Origin: Larix sibirica
Lineage: Eukaryota; Streptophyta; Pinopsida; Pinales; Pinaceae
DNA length: 10,429 bases
NCBI GenBank assembly: GCA_004151065.3
Contig: NWUY0300039306.1
Coordinates: 12,804 to 23,232, forward strand
Direction of reading: 5' to 3'
Below, piece by piece: positions 1 through 8,557 of this stretch. The notes beneath the pieces are model-generated. The model searched no databases, had not been told where the DNA came from, and worked only from the letters and a program-made list of their open reading frames with translations. The translations under genes were made by a program, and so were the position numbers. Within the stretch, counting starts at the first letter, position 1. Each line of letters begins with the position of its first letter.

Positions 1-139
1 CAGACCCTTGCGATATATTTGCCAACACGATATATGTAACTTTGATTTCAATGACATAGAGAGCCAATGACCCAGTTTCCAACCTGTCCTCCCATCCTAT
101 TTTCTCCTTGATGAATTTTCTAACATTATATACTGTCCC

Positions 140-575
140 AACTCCTTGCCTTTTAACTGCTTTATTGGGTAACCAATTAGCAATTTTTCTATTCAATATT
201 ATTTGTCTAATCCAGTTTATTTTGATTTGGAGGTACCAGGAGCAGTTGTTATTCTTGTTTAGGAGCAAGTCAACAAGGATCTTAGTCTCCTTCCACTTCT
301 ATGTTCTGGTATCCATATTAATTCACACTTTCAGCCCTTCCACAAGTACATCCACCTCTTCTCTATTGTGTGTACTGTGTAGAGTCCCTGAACATTTTAT
401 ATTAAAAAATCATAATTTGACCTTCATTATCCCTCATCACTCCTCCCACTACAACAAGGCCTTGGTTACCCTTAGATGTGCCTTTGAGTTAGTTTGATTC
501 AATTCTGATTCTGTGGTTTCCATGTACTAGGAGGATTTTTAAGATCCTTTATACTCTGTTCTTGAACAGGGCAGA
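140..575 (-). pseudogene. RNase H domain remnant of a LINE-type retrotransposon
   Basis: Read on the - strand, the order of motifs is that of the plant RNase H-like domain (RVT_3 type): NPPSTWKP (about 545-514), then TSKGNQGLVVVGGVMRDNEG (479-420), then EEVDVLVEGLKV (about 361-326), then NIEVEGD (305-285), then ILVDLLL (280-260), then IANWLPNKAV (about 186-157). This domain lies at the C-terminus of many plant LINE polyproteins and degrades RNA in RNA-DNA hybrids. The copy is dead: TGA at 501-499 stands where Trp is usual, there are at least three frame changes, the first Asp-Gly pair is lost and the last Asp is Asn. The Asp of VEGD survives. I see no reverse transcriptase upstream of it, which fits a 5'-truncated LINE. 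A decayed host RNase H-like gene is less likely. Confidence 0.75.
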
Positions 576-1437
576 GACCTGCAATATAACATTCATGTAC
601 TTGGGCATTAAAATAACAAGAAAACAGTGCAAACCAGCTGATGACATGCAACACAATATAAAGTAAGAACATTATATTTTTTCATAAAAGTTAAGATCAA
701 AGATGATTAACCTCTGAGCAAAACATATACTAGTCTATCCAAAATCTAGTTCTGAACCTCATTTGGTGCCCAACTTTGTATTTCAGAAATTTTGATTGAT
801 ATATAGTAATTTGATGTTTGGTGAATTTGCATTATATAGGGTTTGTGTTCTTGAAGAAAATGAGAGCCAGAGTAGGATAGTACAACAGTTACACCATATA
901 CAGTGCATATGCACCAAATGTGAAGTTCATACATATCAATGAAATTTGCCAAGATTATAATGCTGGGCACAAAAAAATGTTTGGAAATTGTTTTTGGATG
1001 AAATAATATTTATGCTATCCCTAGAAGATAGAATCATGTCTGTGACTCTGTACTTAACTTTTTGGCAACATTTAATGTTCTAAAGTCATGTTCTAAGGTC
1101 ATAAGCTCATTTATGCTATTTTATGCGTCCTATGATTACAGATATGGATGTTATATTGCAAGTAATTAAAGTAGATGTTCCTTGTTTTCAGTGAATGTCT
1201 ACCTTGTCAATCTGTATACAGTACTAAATGTGCTTGTTTACGTTAGATGTCTAGATAGAGTTATTTTTATCAGCTAAAATGTAAGCAGGGATAAATTTAT
1301 AGTTTGAGTATTGACAGGGGACTAACTATAACAAATTCCACTAGCATCTATCAGTATTGCCATTACTTGCCTGCTAACTAAAATCTATGATCACAGAAAA
1401 ACAGAAGTTGAAAGCTCAGCTCGGAAAACAAAAATAT
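576..1437. other. Intronic stretch, no supported gene
   Basis: This AT-rich stretch lies upstream of the antisense block. A 74-codon open frame on the - strand (746-970) has no recognisable motif. The only local structure I see is a 13-nt tandem duplication at 1075-1100. PAG1 exon 1 (a short exon coding MSSIGTG) is not visible here or elsewhere before 2177. Confidence 0.5.
1075..1100. repeat. 13-nt tandem duplication
   Basis: ATGTTCTAAAGTC (1075-1087) is followed directly by ATGTTCTAAGGTC (1088-1100), with one mismatch. It has no evident function. Confidence 0.8.
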
Positions 1438-2103
1438 CTAAATAAAATTATAATAAAATTTAAAACCTAGGTAATGGATAAAGGTACTAAACATCTTCAT
1501 CCTGAAGTCTGGTTTCATGTTGATTCCATAGGAATTAAATCGAGAAAACTTCGATTGAACCTCGTGTAACAGATTTTCTGGACTACACACATTTTGACAG
1601 GGAATGCTAATGTAAATGGCCTGCTTGCATTTTTTCCAAATTTCTTGTATAAGCTTCAACCAACTTGAGTCATCAAACTGCATTCTGGTACTTGAAGATG
1701 GTATCATATTGTTTGTTATTCTACCGGTGACCACATTGACTTAGAAGTGGTGGTAAACCATATTTAGCAGGCTGTACTGCAATCTTTGTCCCTGTTATTT
1801 TGTAATAGTACTAGATAATCACTCTGTTATTTTGTAGTTCATTATTACTATATTTCGGAGAAGATGCATTTGAAGTCCTTGTAATGTACCCTCTTTTCTA
1901 TTGAAGATGCTATATGCACTTCCTTCCTTGGTTATATTTTGCATGTATGCAATCACCAATACTGCTTTTCGATCACTTATGCATAATCTACTTTTTTTTC
2001 TAAGACAGGGTAACTGCGTACATGTTGTGGGTACATTATTTACTATTTTTGATGTGGGCTTCGAGTTGATAATGAGTCTAGGATCTTTCGTTTTGTGCTG
2101 GGA
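1438..2103 (-). pseudogene. Unidentified antisense coding-like block (three open segments)
   Basis: On the - strand three open segments follow each other: A, 2103-1822 (94 codons, stop TGA 1821-1819); B, 1810-1724 (29 codons, stop TAG 1723-1721); C, 1740-1441 (100 codons, stop TAG 1440-1438). A includes KEGTLQGLQMHLLRNI, B includes AVQPAKYGLPPLLSQCGHR, and C includes DDSSWLKLIQEIWKKCKQAI and SPENLLHEVQSKFSRFNSYG. The composition is protein-like and A and C share a frame, with B in another. Either the block is a decayed gene with two frameshifts, or it is a set of exons with very short introns (for example donor GTAATA at 1848 and an acceptor ending at 1772). I do not recognise the family. It ends 74 nt upstream of PAG1 exon 2, on the opposite strand, inside intron 1. 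Confidence 0.42.
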
Positions 2104-2176
2104 TTATGGCTGTGATAGTATTTATTATTCTATAAAAGCTTGTGATGCCTCTTAACATATGCCTGGTGAATGACAG

Positions 2177-2259
2177 TATGATTTGTCAGTTACGACATTC
2201 TCCCCAGATGGACGAGTCTTTCAAATAGAGTATGCAACAAAAGCTGTCGATAACAGCGG
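2177..2259 (+). CDS. PAG1: PAG1 exon 2 (residues 8-34 plus two bases of codon 35)
   Basis: This exon opens after the acceptor TGACAG with TAT GAT TTG and carries the alpha-type proteasome signature YDLS...[13 protein letters not shown], then TKAVDNSG. It starts in phase 0, which matches a first exon ending after the conserved MSSIGTG. The exon ends in GG before the donor GTATAC. The following intron is only 99 nt (2260-2358). Confidence 0.95.
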
Positions 2260-5200
2260 GTATACAAAGTTTCTTTACTTCCTGGGCAAATAGTTCATTT
2301 CAGTTGCTTGAATCCAAAAAACAACTGTTAATTTTTTTATATTTGCAATGCAATGCAGAACCGTAATTGGCATAAAGTGCAAAGACGGGATTGTTTTGGT
2401 ATGCTTTCTTGAATGCCTTATTTTCACTTCTTTATGTCCTATACATTCACAGTGATATCATTTGATGCCTTTCCCGGTCTATATCTATTCAAGATGCCTT
2501 CTATATTTTCATTAATGTGAATGACATTCCATCCAGCAAGGAAAATAGAAACTCATTGTTTGCTTCTTGAATAAGGATGGCAGGGGGTGGAGAAGCTCAT
2601 TGCTTCTAAAATGCTTCTAGAAGGATCCAATCGAAGAATTCATGCTGTTCACAATCATGCTGGCATGGTATGGAACTGGACTTCATATTATTTAATATTT
2701 AATAGCAATTCATTGTCTTTTTGTTGATATCTGATTGATGTCTTCTTGAGTTTCTGAAATATATCTGCGCTGCAAATTTAACCTTTCCAAAATCTGTTGG
2801 TCTTTCGTTGTCCATTTCTTTTGGAATTTCTGGGAAAAAGGTATTCAGAAAACATGTGAACCTGGTCATCTTTTGTGATATATTAATCCCTTGGTTGAAC
2901 AATTATTGTAGCTTTGTATTGCCATATTAACTGGATGCCACCTCAAGTTATAGCAACAGGCCTTTTGGCTTATACCAGATAAATAAAATCAATCTGTTTA
3001 TGAGCTCTATCCAGACCCAATTCAAACTGATTATAAGTGGTTCATGTACAGTTTACTCTCTTTTGGCATGGAGTGAAGTGATGAAAACATGGTTGCAGGT
3101 CTGAAACAGGGTGTTTCTACCCTGACTTCAATCTGCCAGTTAAATATTGATCCAATATGGCTTCTTCCCATGCTCCGGTACTAGCATCATCGGTGGTTTT
3201 TGTATCATGCCTTATGAGTAGTCTTTGTCTTGTGGTTGCTATCTATGATATATTTGCAAGCAATTTCACTACAGTGGCATATCAATCCCTATGTAAGGAT
3301 TGTGTTCTAACTTCTACATTAATACTCTTCTCTCAATTGGATTATGTCCTTGAATAAGATAGCATTCACTGCATCCTTCTTCCTGGTGGCTTAAATTCAT
3401 CCAAGTGAAGATATACTACTGTCTACTATGTTGATATTTAGTAAATTAGTATTGACCTGGCTGATTCAAAAGTGATTACCATGTGAGTCATTGATAGGGT
3501 TTTTATGGTTTTTTGGGTGTTTGTCAGTTTCTGAAGTATCCTCAAGCCTTGCTAAATAGTAAATACTATATTAACATAGTGTACAAGCATAGAATGATAT
3601 GGATATTTGTCACGGGTTTTCATGTTGGCTAGAAATAGTAATAATATGTTAGTGTTATTTCTTATTGAGAGGTGATTGTAGTCAGGTCTTAAAATGGTTC
3701 ATTGGCAACAGATCTCATTGCCATTATAGCATTGGGAATTTTATATTGCAATTGTAACTAGGAACCTGAAAAAATGGAAAGGAGGATTTGAACATATATG
3801 TCTTCAGCTCTAATTTTCCTTTTAGTAATCCTATGATTTCGTGTTTTTATAATAAAATCTAACTGTTGTATACATTAATATGGTGTACAGGCTGTGGCTG
3901 GATTAGCGGCAGATGGTAGGCAAATTGTTGCTCGTGCTAAATCAGAGGCAACTAGTTATCAGAAGTATGAATTACTTCTTTATTATACTTGGTTTTAATA
4001 ATGGTGCTCAACAAGTAAAGTTTTGGAACTTCTTTGATATGAACCTTCATTTAGATATGATAAACTTATAAAGCAAAGATAATTTTTTGATCTTAAAGAT
4101 ATTATCCTTTCTAGATCATGGAACTTTTATAGAGGTATAATTAATTTATTCATAACTATGTTATATGCAGCACTTATGGCGAACCAATCCCTATTAAGGA
4201 ACTTTGTGAACGCGTCGCCAGTTATGTGCATTTGTGCACACTATATTGGTGGCTAAGGTCAGAATTTTATCTCTATCAGTAAAGAGCTATGCAGTATCAT
4301 TTAACTTTCTCTTCATGATTCTGAGGGAGTTTCATGAGAAATCTCTTGCACAGTTGAATTTGGAATTTTGGACTGAGATTTAGGATTTGTTTTTGCATTA
4401 AGCATGACAGTTATCTTTAAGCCTGCAGGCCTTTTGGATCTGGAGTTATCCTTGGAGGTTATGATAGAGATGGGCCCCAACTATATATGGTTGAGCCATC
4501 AGGAGTAGCCTATGTAAGTCTTTGGTTTCATTTATTTTCTCCTTGTAATCTGTTTGGTTTGGTTTCTTGTTTCCTTATACCAGCTCAATCCATTCACTAT
4601 TTTGATAGCATGTCTGAAGGTCATATTGTAAATTAGCATTTAAACTAATCTTACAGTAATATAATACTATTATAAAACTATTATGTCATATCTTTCATAC
4701 TTAAGTTGGGAAGATCTTTCCTTTATTTAAATTTTAGGGATGGACTGCACTGATATTATTTGTTACTTTTAAAGGAAACAATGAATGCTTTGAGACCTTC
4801 ATAACCTCTTGACTCTGATCTGGGCATCTTAATATCTGAAATGGGATTGGATTTGTTGCTCCTACTCTTATAATCTTCTCTTAAGCAATTTTTAAATTTT
4901 ACAATGCTTCCTAGGTATCCTTCCTTTGATTGGATACCTGTATGTTGAACATGACTATGAATTGGGCATTTTAGGACTTTGTGTATGTATTCAGAATGTT
5001 GGAACTTTGAAGCAATTTTTATTAAGATAACGTATTGTTGTTAGTTATTATGGAGGTTTCCCTTCCATTAGTTAATGTATATTAATTTGCGCAGTGACAC
5101 TTGTAAATAGATCTATTTAAATCCCTTTTTTGCAGGTTGCCAGTTTTTTTATTGCTTGCAATAAAATACTTAGCAGACACCAGAGTCTTAAACATCCTTG

Positions 5201-7275
5201 ATATGTGCTTTGATTTTTTCTTTCTTTTTTTTCTGGTATTTTTGTAAGTAAAATAAGATCCAAATTTTACCAAACAATCTGAGAGTGCCAGCTGGAACAT
5301 TTGGATACAATTTAGCTCCTGAAACTGCTAGAGTCATTTTTCTTCACCTTACCAAACATTCCACTATTAGAGTCTGCTTAACAAATTGCATAGGCTATGT
5401 TCAAATATTCTTGCTTTTTGACTGGCTTAACAGTTGGGTAAATGATGCACAGAGAGAGAAAAGACCAACAGGTATCCTTGTATATCAGTCCTTCCAGGTT
5501 GTGAGCTCCATCTAAGTCACTTTCTGCACCTTCTCTAAAATCATTCCGAAATTGGATTGGTTCTCATCCAATTTCTCCAACAGATGGGTTAATGAAATTA
5601 CATCTGCCTCTTGTGTGCTCCATATCCCTTCTTATTTGGTTTCATACCCTCCAAAGTTCATGGAACTACATGGAACTAGATTTGTTCTGCAGCTGTATTT
5701 AAGTGATTGCAGATGACAAGCAACTTGGTGGGGTCATTTAATGTTCTTACTAGTTTCTAGTAGCAACTTCCTGACATCATCCTGCATTTCAACTGCAGAT
5801 ATAAAAATGTTAGCATCCTCTTTGCTTTTTTTGGGGCTGTGTTCTTCTCTTCCTAGGGCCAAGTATCAGTTCAATCAGTTATTGTTTATGCTCCTCCCTC
5901 CTCTTGCAGCTTCAAATCATACTTCAGACTTCTTAACCTGTTGGGGTCCTTGGGGCTTCTTTGTGATGCAGGTAATAATAGAAAAATTAAATACAAAGTA
6001 TAGGGTGTAATGCTCATGCCACCAGTGCTCTTATAGCCAGGAACTCTGCTTATTGGATTTTTTCATACCTGCTTATGGGATACCTATTCATTCTCAATTT
6101 CACTGCTCAGATTGGACAATTTATCCACAAGTCAAATTTGACTTTCTTGGGAGTCTGGGACATGATTGAGTTGACATTGGTGTTGCAAAACACTCTGATT
6201 TCCCCTGATTATTCTGCATTTTTTAAGCTTCTCAGGTTGCTGAGTTTTGCAGATTTTGCAGAGTGGATGACCTCCGCCAATTTTTTGCTGATGCCAAGTT
6301 TTGCAATACTGGTTGACAGTCCTTCTAGGCCTTTGAATTTTTCAGTTAAATCCATTATGAATGGATTTATAGATCCTATTTTCCTTTAGCTAAATTAAGT
6401 ATTAAGCTGGAAGCTCAGCCTATAGTAAACTTATTCAGTCCTTTTCCATTGCATATTTCAGGTATTGAATTAATGCTATTTCTTCTGCTATTATTTTAGG
6501 CTTAGAGCTTTCTCTTTATGTATTTGGTAGAAAATCAAGCATTTTTTGCTGGGATTCACAATGCTAGCTCCTTCCTTTCTAGGTTTGTTATTTGAAGCTC
6601 TGTCAAAACTCAGAATCAATGAAAGAAGCCGGGCATGCATTTTGTCCTTTTTCTTGAACTACTTGAGATTGGTCCTTTAGTGGAGCTTAGATGCTCTTGC
6701 CTGGGAGCCATTGGACTGAGCTTAACAAGCTAGGCCAAAGTTGCACTTATTCAAATTTTATATAAGTAAGGACTATTGGTAGTTGTTTTCTCTTATTAAT
6801 AACCCTTAAAATATGCCATTTATATTTAAGAGTGTTGCAAGCAATTCAAAGAGAGGACATATCAAGGAAAGATGTTATATTTTGCTATGTCAAGAGTCAG
6901 TTGTAGGTTAGATATCTGACATCTTGGAGATCAAGTGTACTCACATGGCATTCTACTGCATGTGCAGCGATACTTTGGGACAGCAATTGGCAAAGGCAGG
7001 CAGGCTGCTAAAACGTGAGTTCTACAGATTATGTTTTTAATTCATATCAATTTGTTCTATAAATCAAAGCTTCCTTTAGTTGAGTAATATCTTTTTCTTG
7101 GCCTAGAGATATATATATTATAGACCATGTTGAGAATTTTTTGCCTGAGGCTTATTCTAGATTTTAATACATGAAATATAATTTTATTCATATTTTGAAA
7201 TGTCTACAGTGAAATTGAGAAGTTGAAGCTCTCTGAAATGACTTGCAGAGAAGGAGTAATAGAAGTTGCTAAAAT
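2177..7275 (+). CDS. PAG1: 20S proteasome subunit alpha type-3 (alpha7), exons 2-9, partial at both ends
   Basis: Eight exons (2177-2259, 2359-2398, 2584-2667, 3891-3964, 4171-4257, 4429-4513, 6968-7014, 7210-7275) join in one frame for 566 nt, residues 8-195 if the usual seven-residue first exon precedes. The product is a non-catalytic alpha subunit of the outer ring of the 20S proteasome, which acts in cytosol and nucleus; alpha N-termini gate the entry pore. The evidence is the alpha signature ([20 protein letters not shown]), the block [65 protein letters not shown] and [13 protein letters not shown], all close to plant PAG1 as I remember it. Every intron is GT-AG and no exon carries a stop or frameshift, so the gene is probably functional. 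Missing are the start codon exon and about 53 C-terminal residues. The window coordinates are exon limits, not gene limits. Confidence 0.96.
2359..2398 (+). CDS. PAG1: PAG1 exon 3 (residues 35-48)
   Basis: This 40-nt micro-exon follows the acceptor AATGCAG and completes a Gly codon. It reads [13 protein letters not shown] and is followed by the donor GTATGC. The hydrophobic strand and KCKDG turn match the family. It is flanked by short introns of 99 and 185 nt. Confidence 0.94.
2584..2667 (+). CDS. PAG1: PAG1 exon 4 (residues 49-76)
   Basis: It follows the acceptor GGCAG and begins GGG GTG GAG AAG. The product reads [20 protein letters not shown], then AVHNHAGM, and the exon ends in phase 0 before the donor GTATGG. 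The EKL and SNRRI positions are conserved in alpha7 subunits. Confidence 0.95.
2668..3890 (+). other. PAG1 intron 4
   Basis: This 1,223-nt intron has the donor GTATGG and the acceptor TACAG. It is T-rich like the other introns. A - strand open frame at 2699-2902 includes [20 protein letters not shown] and looks somewhat protein-like, but I could not extend it or assign it. A 66-codon + strand frame at 3157-3357 has no motif. I see no repeat unit. Confidence 0.85.
3891..3964 (+). CDS. PAG1: PAG1 exon 5 (residues 77-100 plus two bases of codon 101)
   Basis: After a 1,223-nt intron and the acceptor TGTACAG, the exon reads [20 protein letters not shown], then TSYQ, and ends in AA before the donor GTATGA. 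The join with the ATG that ends exon 4 restores the conserved GMAVAGL motif. Confidence 0.95.
4171..4257 (+). CDS. PAG1: PAG1 exon 6 (residues 101-129 plus two bases of codon 130)
   Basis: The acceptor TATGCAG is followed by one base that completes an Asn codon, then [20 protein letters not shown] and LCTLYWWL. The exon ends in AG before the donor GTCAGA. This is the weakest donor in the gene, but the codon split AG/G gives the invariant Arg of RPFG. Confidence 0.95.
4429..4513 (+). CDS. PAG1: PAG1 exon 7 (residues 130-158)
   Basis: It follows the acceptor CCTGCAG and reads (R)[20 protein letters not shown], then VEPSGVAY, ending in phase 0 before a consensus donor GTAAGT. RPFG, the [10 protein letters not shown] strand and PSG are family hallmarks. 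The downstream intron is 2,454 nt and holds an antisense pseudogene. Confidence 0.95.
5404..6600 (-). pseudogene. Decayed antisense coding sequence with coiled-coil-like segments, unidentified
   Basis: On the - strand several open segments have protein-like, charged, heptad-like composition. They are [14 protein letters not shown] (6600-6559); 6503-6438, 22 codons, with [19 protein letters not shown]; 6385-6212, 58 codons, with [20 protein letters not shown]; 5865-5737, 43 codons, with [20 protein letters not shown]; and 5631-5515, 39 codons, with [20 protein letters not shown], which stays in frame past a TAG and a TGA to about 5404. Frames change between segments and stops are frequent, so the copy is dead. 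It lies antisense inside PAG1 intron 7. It could be the gag-like or accessory ORF of an old retroelement, or a decayed host gene. I see no protease, integrase, RT or zinc-knuckle motif that would decide. Confidence 0.5.
5548..5575. repeat. 10-bp perfect inverted repeat
   Basis: GAAATTGGAT (5548-5557) and ATCCAATTTC (5566-5575) form a perfect stem with an 8-nt loop. It sits inside the antisense pseudogene, where it would fall in the segment [10 protein letters not shown]. Confidence 0.8.
6968..7014 (+). CDS. PAG1: PAG1 exon 8 (residues 159-173 plus two bases of codon 174)
   Basis: This 47-nt exon follows the acceptor ATGTGCAG. It reads [15 protein letters not shown] and ends in AC before the donor GTGAGT. 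AIGKG-QAAKTEIEK is conserved from plants to animals in alpha7. Confidence 0.94.
7210..7275 (+). CDS. PAG1: PAG1 exon 9 (residues 174-195 plus two bases of codon 196)
   Basis: The acceptor TCTACAG is followed by a base completing Thr, then [20 protein letters not shown] and K. The exon ends in AT before the donor GTAAGT. The next codons of the family (Ile-Tyr-Lys-Leu-His-Asp...) were sought through to the window end and not found, so intron 9 is at least 3.15 kb long. Confidence 0.94.
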
Positions 7276-8178
7276 GTAAGTGCCCTAGCATTATTGAAAT
7301 ACCACCATCCAAGTGTTTAGATTATAAGCAAACTTGCAAACTGATATAGTATATCTTATTTGTAGGGACTTTCTTATGGCTTGTGAGCTTGATTTAGATT
7401 TCTATTATGGCTCATCAAAGATATAGAAGGATGTAGAAAGTTTTAGTTTTAGGGTTTCTTCAAAGCACTAGAAAGGCTTGAAAGTTTTTGGCTGTCTTCA
7501 AGGTGAACAAGAGATTTAGAAACTTGTTTAGAATGTTTTGCTTCAATGAATTGATGGTCGGGTGTATTCAAAGCATAAAAGATATTTATGAAATTTTCAG
7601 TGTTGAGAAGGTTTTTACTTGTATTTAAATGATAAAATCTTTTTAAAACAGCCTTGGACATATTGGCTCACCAAAATAGATTTGAGGATCACAAGTTGTG
7701 GGGATAAAATTGTGATAGTGTTGGATACCTTTATATGCTTGAAGCATGTATAGGTTCTTAAGGATTTCTGAAAATGAATCCTCTAAGCTTGTCATTTAGG
7801 TTCCCAGAGAGCTGTCCTTATTTTTAGAATGTAAGTATATACTTGAGCATGTGGTGTTTCCCACACTTTTCCGAGGCCTTTTGTAAATGATAAATGCCAT
7901 CTTACAAGCTCAAGATTGAAGGTTTAATACTGTGTATGTCTCATATTGTGCTGTTAGATGTCATGCTTCAAGTGCTTTCGTTTTATGTGTGTAGTATGGA
8001 AGATACATGCTATTATATTAAGGTATGATGAATCCTGCATATGTTCCCAGAATTGTGGAATTGCAATTCTGACATGGGGGATTGCTTTCAAATTGTGTAT
8101 TATCAATGTTCTTTCAAATGCATAAATATGTGTATGGTGAATATTCTTGGAACCTTTGGTTCTTGTGTAACCTCACCT
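7276..8178 (+). other. First part of PAG1 intron 9, no supported gene
   Basis: The donor GTAAGT opens intron 9, which runs to the end of the window. A - strand frame at 7449-7661 has no recognisable motif. An 8-bp perfect hairpin, CAGAATTG (8048-8055) with CAATTCTG (8064-8071), is the only local structure noted. Confidence 0.6.
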
Positions 8179-8190
8179 TGTTGGTTGAAG

Positions 8191-8256
8191 GGTGTCGACC
8201 ATTGAAGGGAATAGACCATCGGGGGAGTCGACCGTTGAAAGGTGTCGACCACTGAC
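8191..8256 (+). repeat. Degenerate minisatellite of a 16-17 nt GTCGACC unit, about four copies
   Basis: The copies are GGTGTCGACCATTGAA (8191-8206), GGGAATAGACCATCGG (8207-8222), GGAGTCGACCGTTGAAA (8224-8240) and GGTGTCGACCACTGAC (8241-8256). The GTCGACC core is kept in three of four. They lie about 120 nt upstream of the TATA box, so they could be promoter elements of the LTR. Confidence 0.7.
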
Positions 8257-8373
8257 TAAAATATGAATTAACTATGTCCACTTTGGGTCCTCCGACCCAT
8301 GATTTATGGATGGTTATGGTTAGTTGTAACTAATCGGTTTTCTTTATTGTTGGGTTGGGCTTCTACCTGAACC

Positions 8374-8383
8374 TATTTATAGA
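8374..8383 (+). promoter_or_regulatory. TATA box within the LTR-like segment
   Basis: TATTTATAGA is a good match to plant TATA boxes and stands between the GTCGACC repeats and the likely start region. No coding sequence follows it, so any transcript would be non-coding or inactive. Confidence 0.4.
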
Positions 8384-8557
8384 CGATCTCTTTGATCGGT
8401 CTATCATCACACCGAGGATCACATTTTTGGATCATTGCTCTTGATGAGCTTGGCTCATTATGCTTGTGTCTTTAGACATCACCATTCTTTGCTGGAAATA
8501 TTATCTCTTGTGTTGATCTCTCAGCTGTGTAGGAGCAACCCCCACCCCCTCGTTCCC

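Larger units (their letters stand above)
4514..6967 (+). other. PAG1 intron 7
   Basis: This 2,454-nt intron has the donor GTAAGT and the acceptor GTGCAG. The first 890 nt (4514-5403) show nothing beyond T-rich runs, such as 5215-5235. An antisense decayed coding block occupies about 5404-6600. The last 370 nt (6600-6967) carry no structure I can support. Confidence 0.9.
8179..8530 (+). mobile_element. Probable LTR fragment or solo LTR
   Basis: The stretch has the build of a plant LTR promoter region. It opens with TGTTGG, the common start of Copia-type LTRs, then carries a GTCGACC minisatellite (8191-8256), a TATTTATAGA box (8374-8383), and a GATC-rich segment with TCATCACACCG about 20 to 30 nt further on, where transcription could begin. 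No gag-pol ORF, primer binding site or second LTR is visible, so a solo or truncated LTR is the best reading. The 3' edge and a target-site duplication could not be fixed: the 5 nt before 8179 (CACCT) recur at 8719-8723, but no CA end precedes them. Confidence 0.4.

Noticed and set aside
108-497. 129-codon + strand open frame
   Set aside because: It is the shadow of the RNase H remnant, whose motifs are recognisable on the - strand across the same bases.
2072-2090. ATGAGTCTAGGATCTTTCG as a possible PAG1 first exon (Met-Ser-Leu-Gly...)
   Set aside because: It lacks the conserved Ser-Ser-Ile-Gly-Thr-Gly, has no GT donor at the needed place and would leave an intron under 90 nt with no supporting signal.
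1901-2155. 84-codon + strand open frame just before exon 2
   Set aside because: It overlaps the more protein-like - strand segment 2103-1822, is Phe/Leu/Tyr-rich as expected for the complement, and does not lead in frame to exon 2.
2957-2968. CAGGCCTTTTGG, identical to the intron 6/exon 7 border at 4426-4437
   Set aside because: The identity is only 12 nt and the sequence that follows does not encode the exon 7 strand; it is a chance match.
5082-5300. 72-codon - strand frame rich in Lys/Arg
   Set aside because: It arises from the T-rich run at 5210-5240 on the + strand and has no motif.
5741-6389. Two + strand open frames (5741-6010 and 6075-6389)
   Set aside because: They lie opposite the Lys/Leu/Glu-rich - strand segments, and their Phe/Ser/Leu-rich translations are the usual shadow pattern.
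7900-7922. CTTACAAGCTCAAGATTGAA as the start of PAG1 exon 10 (Ile-Tyr-Lys-Leu-His-Asp-Glu)
   Set aside because: The resemblance covers about nine bases, there is no acceptor before it, and the reading frame soon stops.
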